From positions 372,001-436,000 of the forward strand of contig NZ_FQZK01000002.1 of assembly GCF_900141985.1 (NCBI RefSeq): DNA of 64,000 nucleotides, read 5' to 3'. Below, one piece after another: positions 56,573 through 64,000 of this stretch. Positions within the stretch are counted from its first letter, which is position 1. Each line of letters opens with the position of its first letter. The notes beneath the pieces are model-generated. The model saw only the letters and a list, made by a program, of their open reading frames with translations. It made no database searches and was not told the origin of the DNA. The stretch is from Nocardiopsis flavescens (GTDB lineage Bacteria > Actinomycetota > Actinomycetes > Streptosporangiales > Streptosporangiaceae). The position numbers were made by a program, and so were the translations under genes.

Positions 56573-57709
56573 ATGGGTATGCGGATCGGCCTGGTCTGCC
56601 CCTACTCCTGGGACGTCCCCGGCGGGGTGCAGCAGCACGTCGGCGACCTCGCCGACGCCCTCATCGCGCGCGGCCACGAGGTCTCCGTCCTCGCCCCGGT
56701 CGGGGACGGGACCGCCGACCTGCCCGACCACCTGGTCCCCGCCGGGCGCCCCGTGCCCGTGCCCTACAACGGGTCCGTGGCACGCCTCAGCTTCGGGCCG
56801 CGCACGGCCGCCCGGGTGCGCCGGTGGATCGCCCGCGGCGACTTCGACGTCCTGCACATCCACGAGCCCGCCGCCCCCAGCGTCTCCCTGCTCGCCTGCT
56901 GGGCCGCGGAGGGGCCGCTGGTGGGGACCTTCCACACCGCCAACCCGCGCTCGCGGGCGATGGCCGCCGGATCGCACGCGCTGCGCTCGGCCCTGGAGAA
57001 GGTCCACGCCCGCATCGCCGTCTCCGAGGCGGCCCGCCGCACCCTGGTCGAGCACGTCGGCGGCGACGCCGTGCTCATCCCCAACGGGGTCGCCGTCCGC
57101 CGGTTCGCCGCGGCGCCGCCGCTGCCCGGGTTCCCCGGCGGGGGCGGGTCCCTCGGGTTCCTCGGGCGCCTGGACGAACCCCGCAAGGGGCTGGCCGTGC
57201 TGCTGGAGGCGTTCGCCCTGCTCGCCCCGCACCGGCCCGGACTGCGCCTGCTGGTCGCCGGGCCCGGCGACCCCGGCCCCGCCCTGGCCGCGCTCCCCGC
57301 CGGCCTGCGCGGGCGCGTCGTCCTCACCGGCCGCCTCGACGACGCCGACAAGGTCCGCGCCTACCACTCCGCCGACCTCTTCTGCGCCCCCAACCTGGGA
57401 GGGGAGAGCTTCGGCATCGTCCTGACCGAGGCCATGGCGGCCGGCGCCGCGATCCTGGCCAGCGACATCCCCGCGTTCTCCGCCGTCCTGGGCGGCGGCG
57501 CCGCGGGGGAGCTGTTCACCACCGGGGACGCCGCCGACCTGGCCCGCCGCGCCGCCGCGCTGCTCGACGACCCCGCCCGCCGGGCCGCCCTGTCCCGGGC
57601 CGCCCGCCGGGCCGTGCTCGCCTACGACTGGGACACCGTGGCCGCCGACATCGTGCACGTCTACGAGACGGTCCTCCACGGGGCCGGGACGCGTGTCCGC
57701 ACCCGCTGA
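56573..57709 (+). CDS. pimA: Phosphatidylinositol mannosyltransferase (PimA-like, GT4)
   Basis: The 378-residue GT4 protein transfers mannose from GDP-mannose to phosphatidylinositol. The N-terminal VCPYSWDVPGGVQQHV matches the lipid/phosphoinositol end of PimA. The C-terminal domain has GRLDEPRKG and GESFGIVLTEA, which bind the sugar nucleotide. The ATG at 56579 is an alternative start. It overlaps the operon with the PatA-like gene. Confidence 0.93.
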   Translation: MGMRIGLVCPYSWDVPGGVQQHVGDLADALIARGHEVSVLAPVGDGTADLPDHLVPAGRPVPVPYNGSVARLSFGPRTAARVRRWIARGDFDVLHIHEPAAPSVSLLACWAAEGPLVGTFHTANPRSRAMAAGSHALRSALEKVHARIAVSEAARRTLVEHVGGDAVLIPNGVAVRRFAAAPPLPGFPGGGGSLGFLGRLDEPRKGLAVLLEAFALLAPHRPGLRLLVAGPGDPGPALAALPAGLRGRVVLTGRLDDADKVRAYHSADLFCAPNLGGESFGIVLTEAMAAGAAILASDIPAFSAVLGGGAAGELFTTGDAADLARRAAALLDDPARRAALSRAARRAVLAYDWDTVAADIVHVYETVLHGAGTRVRTR

Positions 57710-57751
57710 AACGCGTGCGGTCCGTAGCCTGGTGACCGGGGGGTGCGGACG

Positions 57752-58312
57752 GTGAACGAGCAGGTCCTGGCGGTTCTCGTGGTGGTCGGGGCGCTCGCCG
57801 CCGCGCTCGCCTGCGGCCTGTACCTCTCCTGGCGCGCCTCCCGGCTGCACCGGCTCCACCAGCGGGTGGACCGGTCCCGGGCCGGGCTGCGCACCGCCCT
57901 GGACCGGCGCCGGGAGACCGCTGTCCGCCTGTCCCGCGCCCTGGGGGGCGGGCACGGCCGGGCGCTGGCCGCGGCCGCCGCGGCGGCCGGGCCCGCCGGA
58001 CCCGACGGACTCGGGGGCGAGACGGCGGAGAGCGCCCTGTCCCGCGCCCTGCGCCGGGCCCTGGCCGACCCCGCCGCGCTGCGCGCGGCCGGCGCCGCCG
58101 GGCTGCTGCCCGCCGCGGCCTCCGCCGCCCGGGGCGTCCACCTCGCCCGCGTGTTCTACAACGACGCCGTCTCCGACACCCGCCGGGCCCGCCGCTCCCG
58201 GGTCGTCCGGCTGTTCCGCCTGTCCGGCGGGGCGCCGCTGCCCGAGTTCTTCGAGATCGACGACCTCCCCCCGGAACGGCCGGCCCCGGTGCCCGCACCC
58301 GACACCATGTAA
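57752..58312 (+). CDS. LemA-like membrane protein
   Basis: The 186-residue protein has one N-terminal membrane helix (about residues 5-24) and an all-helical domain. The C-terminal [14 protein letters not shown] and PEFFEIDD match the end of LemA. Its position after pimA is held in other actinomycetes by hypothetical or NUDIX genes. The function is unknown. A GTG at 57743 is also possible. Confidence 0.75.
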   Translation: MNEQVLAVLVVVGALAAALACGLYLSWRASRLHRLHQRVDRSRAGLRTALDRRRETAVRLSRALGGGHGRALAAAAAAAGPAGPDGLGGETAESALSRALRRALADPAALRAAGAAGLLPAAASAARGVHLARVFYNDAVSDTRRARRSRVVRLFRLSGGAPLPEFFEIDDLPPERPAPVPAPDTM

Positions 58313-58497
58313 GACACCGGCCCCGGATAACGCCTATCTGGCCAAAGCCCCCCGGAGGGGGAGGAACTACCATGGTGGCCCGGGAGACCCGGGGTGCGCG
58401 GCGCCGAGGCGTCAGCGCCCCCGCGCGCGAGCGCCGGCCGCCGTACCGGGCCCGACCAATCCCCTGGAAACACCTGATGGGACGGGAGTCCACCACC

Positions 58498-59406
58498 GTG
58501 GCTGACAACGCATCCACCCCCGACAACGCGGTCGGTACCCAGCGCGTCAAGCGCGGCATGGCCGAGCAGCTCAAGAACGGCGTCATCATGGACGTCGTCA
58601 CGCCCGAGCAGGCCAAGATCGCCGAGGACGCCGGCGCCGTCGCGGTCATGGCGCTGGAGCGCGTCCCCGCCGACATCCGCAGGGACGGCGGGGTGGCCCG
58701 CATGTCCGACCCCGACATGATCGACGGGATCATCGGGGCCGTCTCGATCCCGGTCATGGCCAAGGTCCGGATCGGGCACTTCGTCGAGGCGCAGGTCCTC
58801 CAGAGCCTGGGCGTCGACTTCATCGACGAGTCCGAGGTCCTCACCCCCGCCGACGAGGCCCACCACATCGACAAGTGGGCCTTCACGGTGCCGTTCGTCT
58901 GCGGCGCCACCGAGCTCGGCGAGGCCCTGCGCCGCATCGCCGAGGGCGCGGCCATGATCCGCTCCAAGGGCGAGGCCGGGACCGGGAACGTCGTCGAGGC
59001 CACCCGCCACATGCGCTCCATCCGCTCGGCGATCAAGCGCCTGGGCACCCTGGACGAGGCCGAGCTGTTCGGTGCCGCCAAGGAGCTGCGCGCCCCCTAC
59101 GACGTCGTCAAGGAGGTCGCCGGCCTGGGCAGGCTGCCCGTCCCGCTGTTCTCCGCGGGCGGCGTGGCCACCCCCGCCGACGCCGCGCTCATGCGCCAGC
59201 TCGGCGCGGAGAGCGTGTTCGTCGGCTCGGGCATCTTCAAGTCCGGGGACCCGGCCAAGCGCGCCGACGCCATCGTGCAGGCCACCCTCCACTACGAGGA
59301 CCCGGCCGTCATCGCCCGCGTCTCGCGGGGCCTGGGCGAGGCCATGGTCGGCATCAACCTGGAGGACCTCTCCGACTCCCAGCGCTACGCCGGGCGCGGC
59401 TGGTAG
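58498..59406 (+). CDS. pdxS: Pyridoxal 5'-phosphate synthase, PdxS subunit
   Basis: The synthase subunit forms PLP from ribose 5-phosphate, glyceraldehyde 3-phosphate and ammonia. The 302-residue TIM barrel has MAKVRIGH and KGEAGTGN, which carry the two active-site lysines. GTG 58498 has GGGAG 9 nt upstream; ATG 58477 is possible. The pdxT gene follows after a hairpin-containing gap. Confidence 0.96.
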   Translation: MADNASTPDNAVGTQRVKRGMAEQLKNGVIMDVVTPEQAKIAEDAGAVAVMALERVPADIRRDGGVARMSDPDMIDGIIGAVSIPVMAKVRIGHFVEAQVLQSLGVDFIDESEVLTPADEAHHIDKWAFTVPFVCGATELGEALRRIAEGAAMIRSKGEAGTGNVVEATRHMRSIRSAIKRLGTLDEAELFGAAKELRAPYDVVKEVAGLGRLPVPLFSAGGVATPADAALMRQLGAESVFVGSGIFKSGDPAKRADAIVQATLHYEDPAVIARVSRGLGEAMVGINLEDLSDSQRYAGRGW

Positions 59407-59419
59407 CCGCCCCGCACCC

Positions 59420-59462
59420 GGGCGGACCCGGACCCGGACGGCGCGGCCGCCCGGGTCCGCCC
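59420..59462 (+). terminator. Hairpin between pdxS and pdxT
   Basis: GGGCGGACCCGG pairs with CCGGGTCCGCCC around a 19-nt loop, 14 bp after pdxS. It may reduce read-through. Confidence 0.55.
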
Positions 59463-59560
59463 CGCCCCGGCCCGGACGGCACCGACGCCCCGGGCCGCCG
59501 GCGAGCACGGGGGTGTCCCGCCGAGTGGTGTGAAAGCGCCGGATCGTTCGAACGGGGGGA

Positions 59561-59578
59561 ACCCGCTGATCAGCGGGT
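59561..59578. promoter_or_regulatory. 18-bp perfect palindrome upstream of pdxT
   Basis: ACCCGCTGATCAGCGGGT reads the same on both strands and lies 80 bp before the pdxT start. It is a candidate operator for an unknown dimeric regulator. Confidence 0.45.
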
Positions 59579-59658
59579 CGCCGCCCCTGTGAGGACCAGG
59601 GTCGGGCGAAGTCGCACCACGTCGGGGACAAGACCGCAAGCACAGAGTGAGGCCGCAC

Positions 59659-60267
59659 GTGACCCCAAGCCCCGCCATCGGCGTCCTGGCCCTGCAGGGG
59701 GACGTCGCCGAGCACCGGCGCGTCCTCGACGCCCTCGGCGTCCGCACCGTCGAGGTCCTCTCGCCCGACCGGCTCGACACCGTCGACGCCCTGGTGGTCC
59801 CCGGCGGCGAGTCCACCACCATGTCCAAGCTGGCCGCCCGGTACGGGCTGCTGGAACCGCTGCGCAAGCGCGTCCGCGCGGGGATGCCCGCCTACGGCAC
59901 GTGCGCGGGGATGATCATGCTGGCCGACCGTATCCTGGGGGGCACCGCCGACCAGGAGACGATCGGCGGGATCGACATGACGGTGCGCCGCAACGCCTTC
60001 GGCCGCCAGACGGAGTCGTTCGAGGCGGACGTGCGCCTCGACGGCCTGGACGGCAGGCCCTTCGACGCCGTGTTCATCCGGGCGCCGTGGGTGGAGGACG
60101 TCGGACCCGGCGTCACGGTCCTCGGTACCGTCTCCCGCCCCGGTGAGGCCGGTAGGATCGTCGCCGTACGACAGGGCGTCCTGATGGCCACGTCCTTCCA
60201 CCCAGAACTCACCGGCGACGTGCGCGTCCACCGCCTCTTCGTCGACATCGTGAAAGGACACGCATGA
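59659..60267 (+). CDS. pdxT: Pyridoxal 5'-phosphate synthase, glutaminase subunit PdxT
   Basis: The class I glutaminase supplies ammonia to PdxS. The 202-residue protein has GGES (about 49-52), the nucleophile C82 in GTCAGM, and H181-P-E183. The start GTG at 59659 has GAGG 6 nt upstream. The stop overlaps the yebC start in an ATGA junction. Confidence 0.96.
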   Translation: MTPSPAIGVLALQGDVAEHRRVLDALGVRTVEVLSPDRLDTVDALVVPGGESTTMSKLAARYGLLEPLRKRVRAGMPAYGTCAGMIMLADRILGGTADQETIGGIDMTVRRNAFGRQTESFEADVRLDGLDGRPFDAVFIRAPWVEDVGPGVTVLGTVSRPGEAGRIVAVRQGVLMATSFHPELTGDVRVHRLFVDIVKGHA

Positions 60268-61013
60268 GCGGCCACTCCAAGTGGGCCACGACCAAGCACA
60301 AGAAAGCCGTCATCGATGCCAAGCGCGGCAAGCTCTTCGCCAAGCTGATCAAGAACATCGAGGTGGCCGCGCGGACCGGTGGCGGTGACCCCGACGGGAA
60401 CCCCACGCTCTACGACGCCATCCAGAAGGCCCGCAAGAACTCGGTCCCGCTCGACAACATCGAGCGCGCCCGCAAGCGCGGCTCCGGCGAGGAGGCCGGC
60501 GGCGCCGAGTGGCAGACCATCATGTACGAGGGCTACGCCCCCGGCGGTGTCGCCCTGCTCGTGGAGTGCCTCACCGACAACCGCAACCGCGCCGCCTCCG
60601 AGGTGCGCGTGGCGGTCACCCGCAACGGCGGCAACATGGCCGACGCCGGATCGGTGTCGTACCTGTTCAACCGCAAGGGCGTCGTGATCGTGCCCAAGGA
60701 CGGCACCACCGAGGACGACGTCACCCTCGCGGTCCTGGACGCCGGGGCCGAGGAGGTCGAGGACCTCGGGGAGGCCTTCGAGATCGTCTGTGAGGCCACC
60801 GACCTCGTCCCGGTGCGCACCGCGCTCCAGGAGGCGGGCATCGACTACGAGTCGGCCGAGTCCAGCTTCCTGCCGACCATGGAGGTCCCGGTGGACGCCG
60901 AGACCGCCAAGAAGGTCCTGCGCGTGGTGGACGTCCTGGAGGACTCCGACGACGTGCAGAACGTGTTCACCAACGCCGACATCCCCGACGAGGTCATGGC
61001 CGACCTCGGCTGA
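60264..61013 (+). CDS. yebC: YebC/PmpR-family regulatory protein
   Basis: The 249-residue protein has the N-terminal [23 protein letters not shown] signature and the three-domain layout of the YebC family. Members are thought to aid translation of proline-rich stretches or act as regulators. Coupled by ATGA to pdxT. In mycobacteria ruvCAB follows nearby; here a DUF4282 gene follows instead. Confidence 0.95.
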   Translation: MSGHSKWATTKHKKAVIDAKRGKLFAKLIKNIEVAARTGGGDPDGNPTLYDAIQKARKNSVPLDNIERARKRGSGEEAGGAEWQTIMYEGYAPGGVALLVECLTDNRNRAASEVRVAVTRNGGNMADAGSVSYLFNRKGVVIVPKDGTTEDDVTLAVLDAGAEEVEDLGEAFEIVCEATDLVPVRTALQEAGIDYESAESSFLPTMEVPVDAETAKKVLRVVDVLEDSDDVQNVFTNADIPDEVMADLG

Positions 61014-61026
61014 GACGGACCGTCGC

Positions 61027-61072
61027 AACGCCGGTGGCCGCACCCCCGCCCGGGAGTGCGGCCACCGGCGTT
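61027..61072 (+). terminator. Terminator after yebC
   Basis: A perfect 17-bp stem (AACGCCGGTGGCCGCAC and complement) with a 12-nt loop ends in TTC, 13 bp past the stop. Confidence 0.9.
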
Positions 61073-61190
61073 CACGGGGACGTGTCCCGGCGCACCCCCG
61101 GCGCGGGGGCCGCGCTCGGTACAGTACGCAGTGCCCGCCGCGCCGCCGAGCGCGCCGGGCCGATCCGCCACCCCCTAGTGAGGACCCCTG

Positions 61191-61760
61191 ATGACCACTC
61201 CTCCGGAGCAGCCCTACGACCCGTCGCAGTACGGCGGCGACCCCTCCCGCCCGTACGGCGGCGAGGCCCCGCAGTACGGCGATCCGTCCCAGCAGTACGG
61301 CGGCGAGGCCTCGCAGTACGGGGACCCGTCCCAGCAGTACGGGGCGGACCCCTCCCAGTACGGGCAGCAGCAGGCCCAGCAGCCCTACGCCCAGCAGCAG
61401 TACCCGACCGGGGGCCAGGTCCCGCCCGGGTACCAGGCGCCGCCACCCGCGGCCCCGGCCGCCCCCGGGTTCTTCGGGATCCTCTTCGACTTCACCTTCC
61501 GGGAGTTCCTCACCTCCCGGATGGTCAAGGTCCTCTACATCCTGTGGCTGGTGTTCATCGGCATCTCGACGCTGACCGGGATCATCGGCGCGTTCAGCAC
61601 CATGACCCACAGCGCCCTCGCCGGCGTGCTGGGCCTCTTCGGGACCCTCGTCGGCGGCGCCGCCGCGGTGCTGGTCACCCGGGTAGTGCTGGAACTCCTC
61701 ATCGTGGTGTTCCGCATCGGCGACGACCTGTCCGCCCTGCGCCGCGCCCGGGGAGTCTGA
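61191..61760 (+). CDS. DUF4282 membrane protein
   Basis: The protein has 189 residues. The N-terminal 85 are Gln/Tyr/Pro-rich with repeated QYG(D/G) units. The C-terminal DUF4282 domain has two membrane helices (about 110-135 and 142-170) and ends in a short basic tail. The function is unknown. It is transcribed after the yebC terminator. Confidence 0.83.
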   Translation: MTTPPEQPYDPSQYGGDPSRPYGGEAPQYGDPSQQYGGEASQYGDPSQQYGADPSQYGQQQAQQPYAQQQYPTGGQVPPGYQAPPPAAPAAPGFFGILFDFTFREFLTSRMVKVLYILWLVFIGISTLTGIIGAFSTMTHSALAGVLGLFGTLVGGAAAVLVTRVVLELLIVVFRIGDDLSALRRARGV

Positions 61761-61783
61761 CCCGCGCGGCGGCCCGGGGCCGG

Positions 61784-62212
61784 TCAGCCGGTCATGTCGA
61801 ACCCGGCGATGACCCTGGTCGGGCGGACGCGCACCACCAGCTCCCCGGGCACGCCGTTGCGGCGGCCGTACTCCTGTGCCCGGTCCGGGCCCACGTAGCG
61901 GGCGGCGATCGCGGTCGCGGTGCGCAGCAGCTCGCCGGGGTCCTGCGAGACCACGGCCTCGCCCTGGACCTGCACGAACCCGTACGGGGGCTCCTCCAGG
62001 TCCACGCAGAGCGACACCCGGGGGTCGCGGTCCAGCGCGCGGCCCTTGGCCGTGGAGGCGCCGGTGTTGAACACGATCTCCCCCTCCTCGACGATGAACC
62101 ACACCGGCACCACCAGCGGCCTGCCGTCGGAGGCGGTGTAGGCCAGCTTGCCGGTGCGGGTGCCGGTGCCCAGGAAGTCGCGGACGCGGGGATCGGTGAG
62201 TGAAGTCGTCAC
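61784..62212 (-). CDS. PPOX-class F420-dependent oxidoreductase-like protein
   Basis: The 142-residue split-barrel flavin/F420-binding protein has KLAYTASDGRPLVVPVWFIV and the GEAVVSQD segment, typical of the pyridoxamine-oxidase-like clade that uses F420 in actinobacteria. The substrate is unknown. It converges with the DUF4282 gene. Confidence 0.85.
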   Translation of the reverse strand: MTTSLTDPRVRDFLGTGTRTGKLAYTASDGRPLVVPVWFIVEEGEIVFNTGASTAKGRALDRDPRVSLCVDLEEPPYGFVQVQGEAVVSQDPGELLRTATAIAARYVGPDRAQEYGRRNGVPGELVVRVRPTRVIAGFDMTG

Positions 62213-62247
62213 GACGCCACCCTAGACTCCGGACCCGCTCCCGCCCG

Positions 62248-63135
62248 TCAACGGCGCGGGTCGACCTCCCGCAGCAGGTCGCGGACCGCCCCGGGGGCGT
62301 CGTGGAGCGCGAGGTGCCCGGCGCCCGGCAGGACGCGCACCCCGGTCCCCAGCAGGCGGCGCGCCGGGCCGCTCAGCAGCGCCGGGGTGAACACCCGGTC
62401 GTGCTCCCCGGCCGCCACGGCCACCGGGGTCCCCGACCAGTCCCGGAACTCCTCGCCGCGCAGCAGCCCGGACACGGGCTCGGCGCGGCAGTGCCGTCCG
62501 ACCAGGGCCGTCCACACCGCCAGCGGGTGGTGCCCGGCCCGCTCCGGCGGCACGCCCAGGGAGTCCAGCAGGCGGGCGGCGTTCCGAGCGCCGGGGGACA
62601 GCCGCCAGGCCCAGGAGGCGCGGGTCCGCCCGAGGTCGGGCACGGGGGCGGCCAGGCCCGCCGGCCCGACCAGGACCAGGGCGGCCACCAGCGGGGAGGG
62701 CGCCGCCGTCAGCGCGGCGAGCGCGCCCGTCCCGTGGCCCAGCACGATCACCGGGGTATCGCTCACCCGGGGTAACAGGTCGTCCAGCCAGGCGCCCAGG
62801 GCGCCCGGGCGCGGGACGCGCGCCGCGTCACTGGTGCCCGGCAGCCCCGGCAGGTCGGCCGAGAGCACCCGCCGGTCCCCGCCCAGCACGCGCGCCGCGG
62901 CGACCAGGTTGGCGGTCCCCAGCAGCTCCCCGGACAGCAGCAGGACCGGCGTCCCCGGACCGCCCGGCAGCACGTGGACCCCGGTGGCCCGGCCCGCGGC
63001 CGACACCCGGGACGAGCGGAGCAGGGGCTCCCGTTCCAGGGCGGCCGCGCACCACGCGCGCACGGCGATCTCCCCGGCCGCCGAACGGTGGACCGGCCTG
63101 GCCGGGAGCACCGGCGGCGCCGACAGCGCACTCAT
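62248..63135 (-). CDS. Alpha/beta-hydrolase-fold protein lacking the nucleophile serine
   Basis: The 295-residue protein has an alpha/beta hydrolase fold. The nucleophile elbow is G133-H-G-T-G137, so the position usually occupied by Ser (135) is Gly. The Asp (D247 in GEHD) and His (H275 in GAGHL) of the triad are retained. It may have lost esterase activity or use another mechanism. It lies between the PPOX and FAD-oxidase genes on the same strand. Confidence 0.8.
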   Translation of the reverse strand: MSALSAPPVLPARPVHRSAAGEIAVRAWCAAALEREPLLRSSRVSAAGRATGVHVLPGGPGTPVLLLSGELLGTANLVAAARVLGGDRRVLSADLPGLPGTSDAARVPRPGALGAWLDDLLPRVSDTPVIVLGHGTGALAALTAAPSPLVAALVLVGPAGLAAPVPDLGRTRASWAWRLSPGARNAARLLDSLGVPPERAGHHPLAVWTALVGRHCRAEPVSGLLRGEEFRDWSGTPVAVAAGEHDRVFTPALLSGPARRLLGTGVRVLPGAGHLALHDAPGAVRDLLREVDPRR

Positions 63136-63246
63136 GACTTTCCCTCGGATTCCTCGGACTCGTGCGGGGCGCGTGGCGCGGCCCCGCGCATACGGACGGG
63201 ACCGGGACGCCGACCAACGGCGTCCCGGCCCCGGACCAGGGTCTTC

Positions 63247-64000
63247 TCAGCGCAGCGGGTCGAGGGCCGCCAGCGCGGCCGGGGTCCTCCCCGTGACGAT
63301 CCGCTCGGCCAGCAGGCGGCCGGTGACGGGGCCGTGGGTCAGCCCCCACATGCCGTGGCCCCCGGCGGCGTACACGCCCGGCAGGCGGGTGGCCCCCACC
63401 AGCGGCATCCCGTCCGGGCTGACCGGGCGCGGCCCCACCCACGCCCCGGTCCGCTCCGACCAGCGCACCCCGCTCAGGTACGGGCGGGCCGAGCGCACGA
63501 TCGCCTCGATCCGCCGGGGCCGCGGCGCGTCGTCGGGCTCCCGGAACTCCATGGTCCCGGCCACCCGCAGCGCGCCCCGGTAGGGCGTGCACGCCACCCG
63601 GGCCTCGGGCAGGTAGACCGGCCCGGCCACCGGCGCGTCGACGGGCACGGTGAAGGAGTACCCGCGGCCCGCCCGCACCGGGACCCGCACGCCAAGGGGC
63701 CGCAGCAGCCGGTCGGACCAGGCGCCGGCGCACACCACGGCGGCGTCCGCGCGCATGGGCTCGTCGTCGGTGGAGACCACCGTGACCGTGGAGCCGGAGC
63801 GGTGCACGGAGGCGGCCTCGAAGCCGCCGCGGACCGCGCCCCCGCGCTCGCGCACCGACGCGGCCAGCCCCGCGACCAGGGCGCCGGGGTCGACGTGGCG
63901 CTGCCCGGCCATCCGCACCGCGGCGCGGATCGTCCCGGCCGCCTGCGGCACGAGGGCGCGCGCGTCCTCCCCGGACAGCGCGGTGTGCTCCACCTCCAGG
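63247..64000 (-). CDS. FAD-dependent amino-acid oxidase-like protein (N-terminus beyond window)
   Basis: At least 251 residues of a DAO-type oxidoreductase are visible, and the frame reaches the window edge, so the N-terminal FAD-binding GxGxxG is not seen. The visible part has VVCAGAWSDRLL, VGPRPVSPDGMPLVG and GHGMWGLTHGP, the family C-terminal signatures. It likely oxidises an amino acid or glycine derivative. Confidence 0.85.
   Translation of the reverse strand, partial: LEVEHTALSGEDARALVPQAAGTIRAAVRMAGQRHVDPGALVAGLAASVRERGGAVRGGFEAASVHRSGSTVTVVSTDDEPMRADAAVVCAGAWSDRLLRPLGVRVPVRAGRGYSFTVPVDAPVAGPVYLPEARVACTPYRGALRVAGTMEFREPDDAPRPRRIEAIVRSARPYLSGVRWSERTGAWVGPRPVSPDGMPLVGATRLPGVYAAGGHGMWGLTHGPVTGRLLAERIVTGRTPAALAALDPLR

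Overview
This window is a chromosomal segment of a very GC-rich actinomycete, most likely Nocardiopsis or a close relative in the Nocardiopsaceae (inference). The evidence is the codon bias, the frequent GTG starts, a four-gene conservon (cvnABCD), an F420-type PPOX protein, and a mycobacteria-like phosphatidylinositol-mannoside gene order. I see no prophage, insertion sequence, CRISPR array or biosynthetic megacluster. Most of the window is core chromosome with a few accessory genes and many small regulators.

Layout, part 1. Positions 1-7.5 kb hold a partial YtxH-like gene, two identical tRNA-Asn genes, a DUF574-type methyltransferase, separate RibD-like reductase and deaminase genes, a Ski2-like DUF3516 helicase, malate dehydrogenase and a CAU tRNA. 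Positions 7.8-17.5 kb hold a fused jelly-roll/SGNH hydrolase, a TetR regulator, a GDPD-fold protein lacking its catalytic residues, a DeoR regulator, a VOC protein, an MFS exporter, a two-component pair whose kinase has an extra C-terminal membrane segment and domain, and an HD hydrolase. Positions 17.6-20.8 kb form a tryptophan-to-anthranilate unit (tryptophan 2,3-dioxygenase and kynureninase). It is divergent from an Lrp/AsnC gene that carries a perfect inverted repeat at its start codon.

Layout, part 2. Positions 21-30 kb hold a DPBB-like protein with a charged helix and C-terminal anchor, a second Lrp regulator, PhzF, a frameshifted gene, an isochorismatase-like hydrolase, an ABC-class ATPase, a PAC2-family protein and pyrD. 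Positions 29.4-41.3 kb hold two paralogous NodB deacetylases, then metE behind a cobalamin riboswitch. A membrane protein, a coiled-coil peptidase and the metNIQ methionine importer follow. Positions 41.4-46.3 kb hold a GH1 beta-glucosidase with a CebR-type operator and its LacI regulator, a tiny zinc-finger-like protein, a short FAH-like protein and an M15 peptidase.

Layout, part 3. Positions 46.3-52.1 kb are the conservon: a sensor kinase, a Roadblock protein, a DUF742 protein and a small GTPase, probably forming a membrane signalling complex. Positions 52.2-64 kb hold a DUF885 protein and then HIT, PIP synthase, PatA-like acyltransferase, PimA-like mannosyltransferase, LemA-like protein, pdxS, pdxT and yebC. 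This resembles the Mycobacterium tuberculosis Rv2613c-Rv2603c order. After it come a DUF4282 membrane protein, a PPOX protein, an alpha/beta hydrolase lacking its nucleophile serine, and a partial FAD-dependent oxidase.

How the genes work together. Methionine supply appears to be controlled by B12 at metE and by import through metNIQ. Cellobiose use is probably repressed by the adjacent CebR-like protein. Tryptophan breakdown is probably controlled by the divergent Lrp protein. The PIM block builds envelope glycolipids and is followed by PLP synthesis. No clear new multi-gene system is visible. The best leads are the GDPD and alpha/beta-hydrolase pseudoenzymes, the kinase with a C-terminal domain, the conservon repeats and leader, and the DPBB protein without an export signal.
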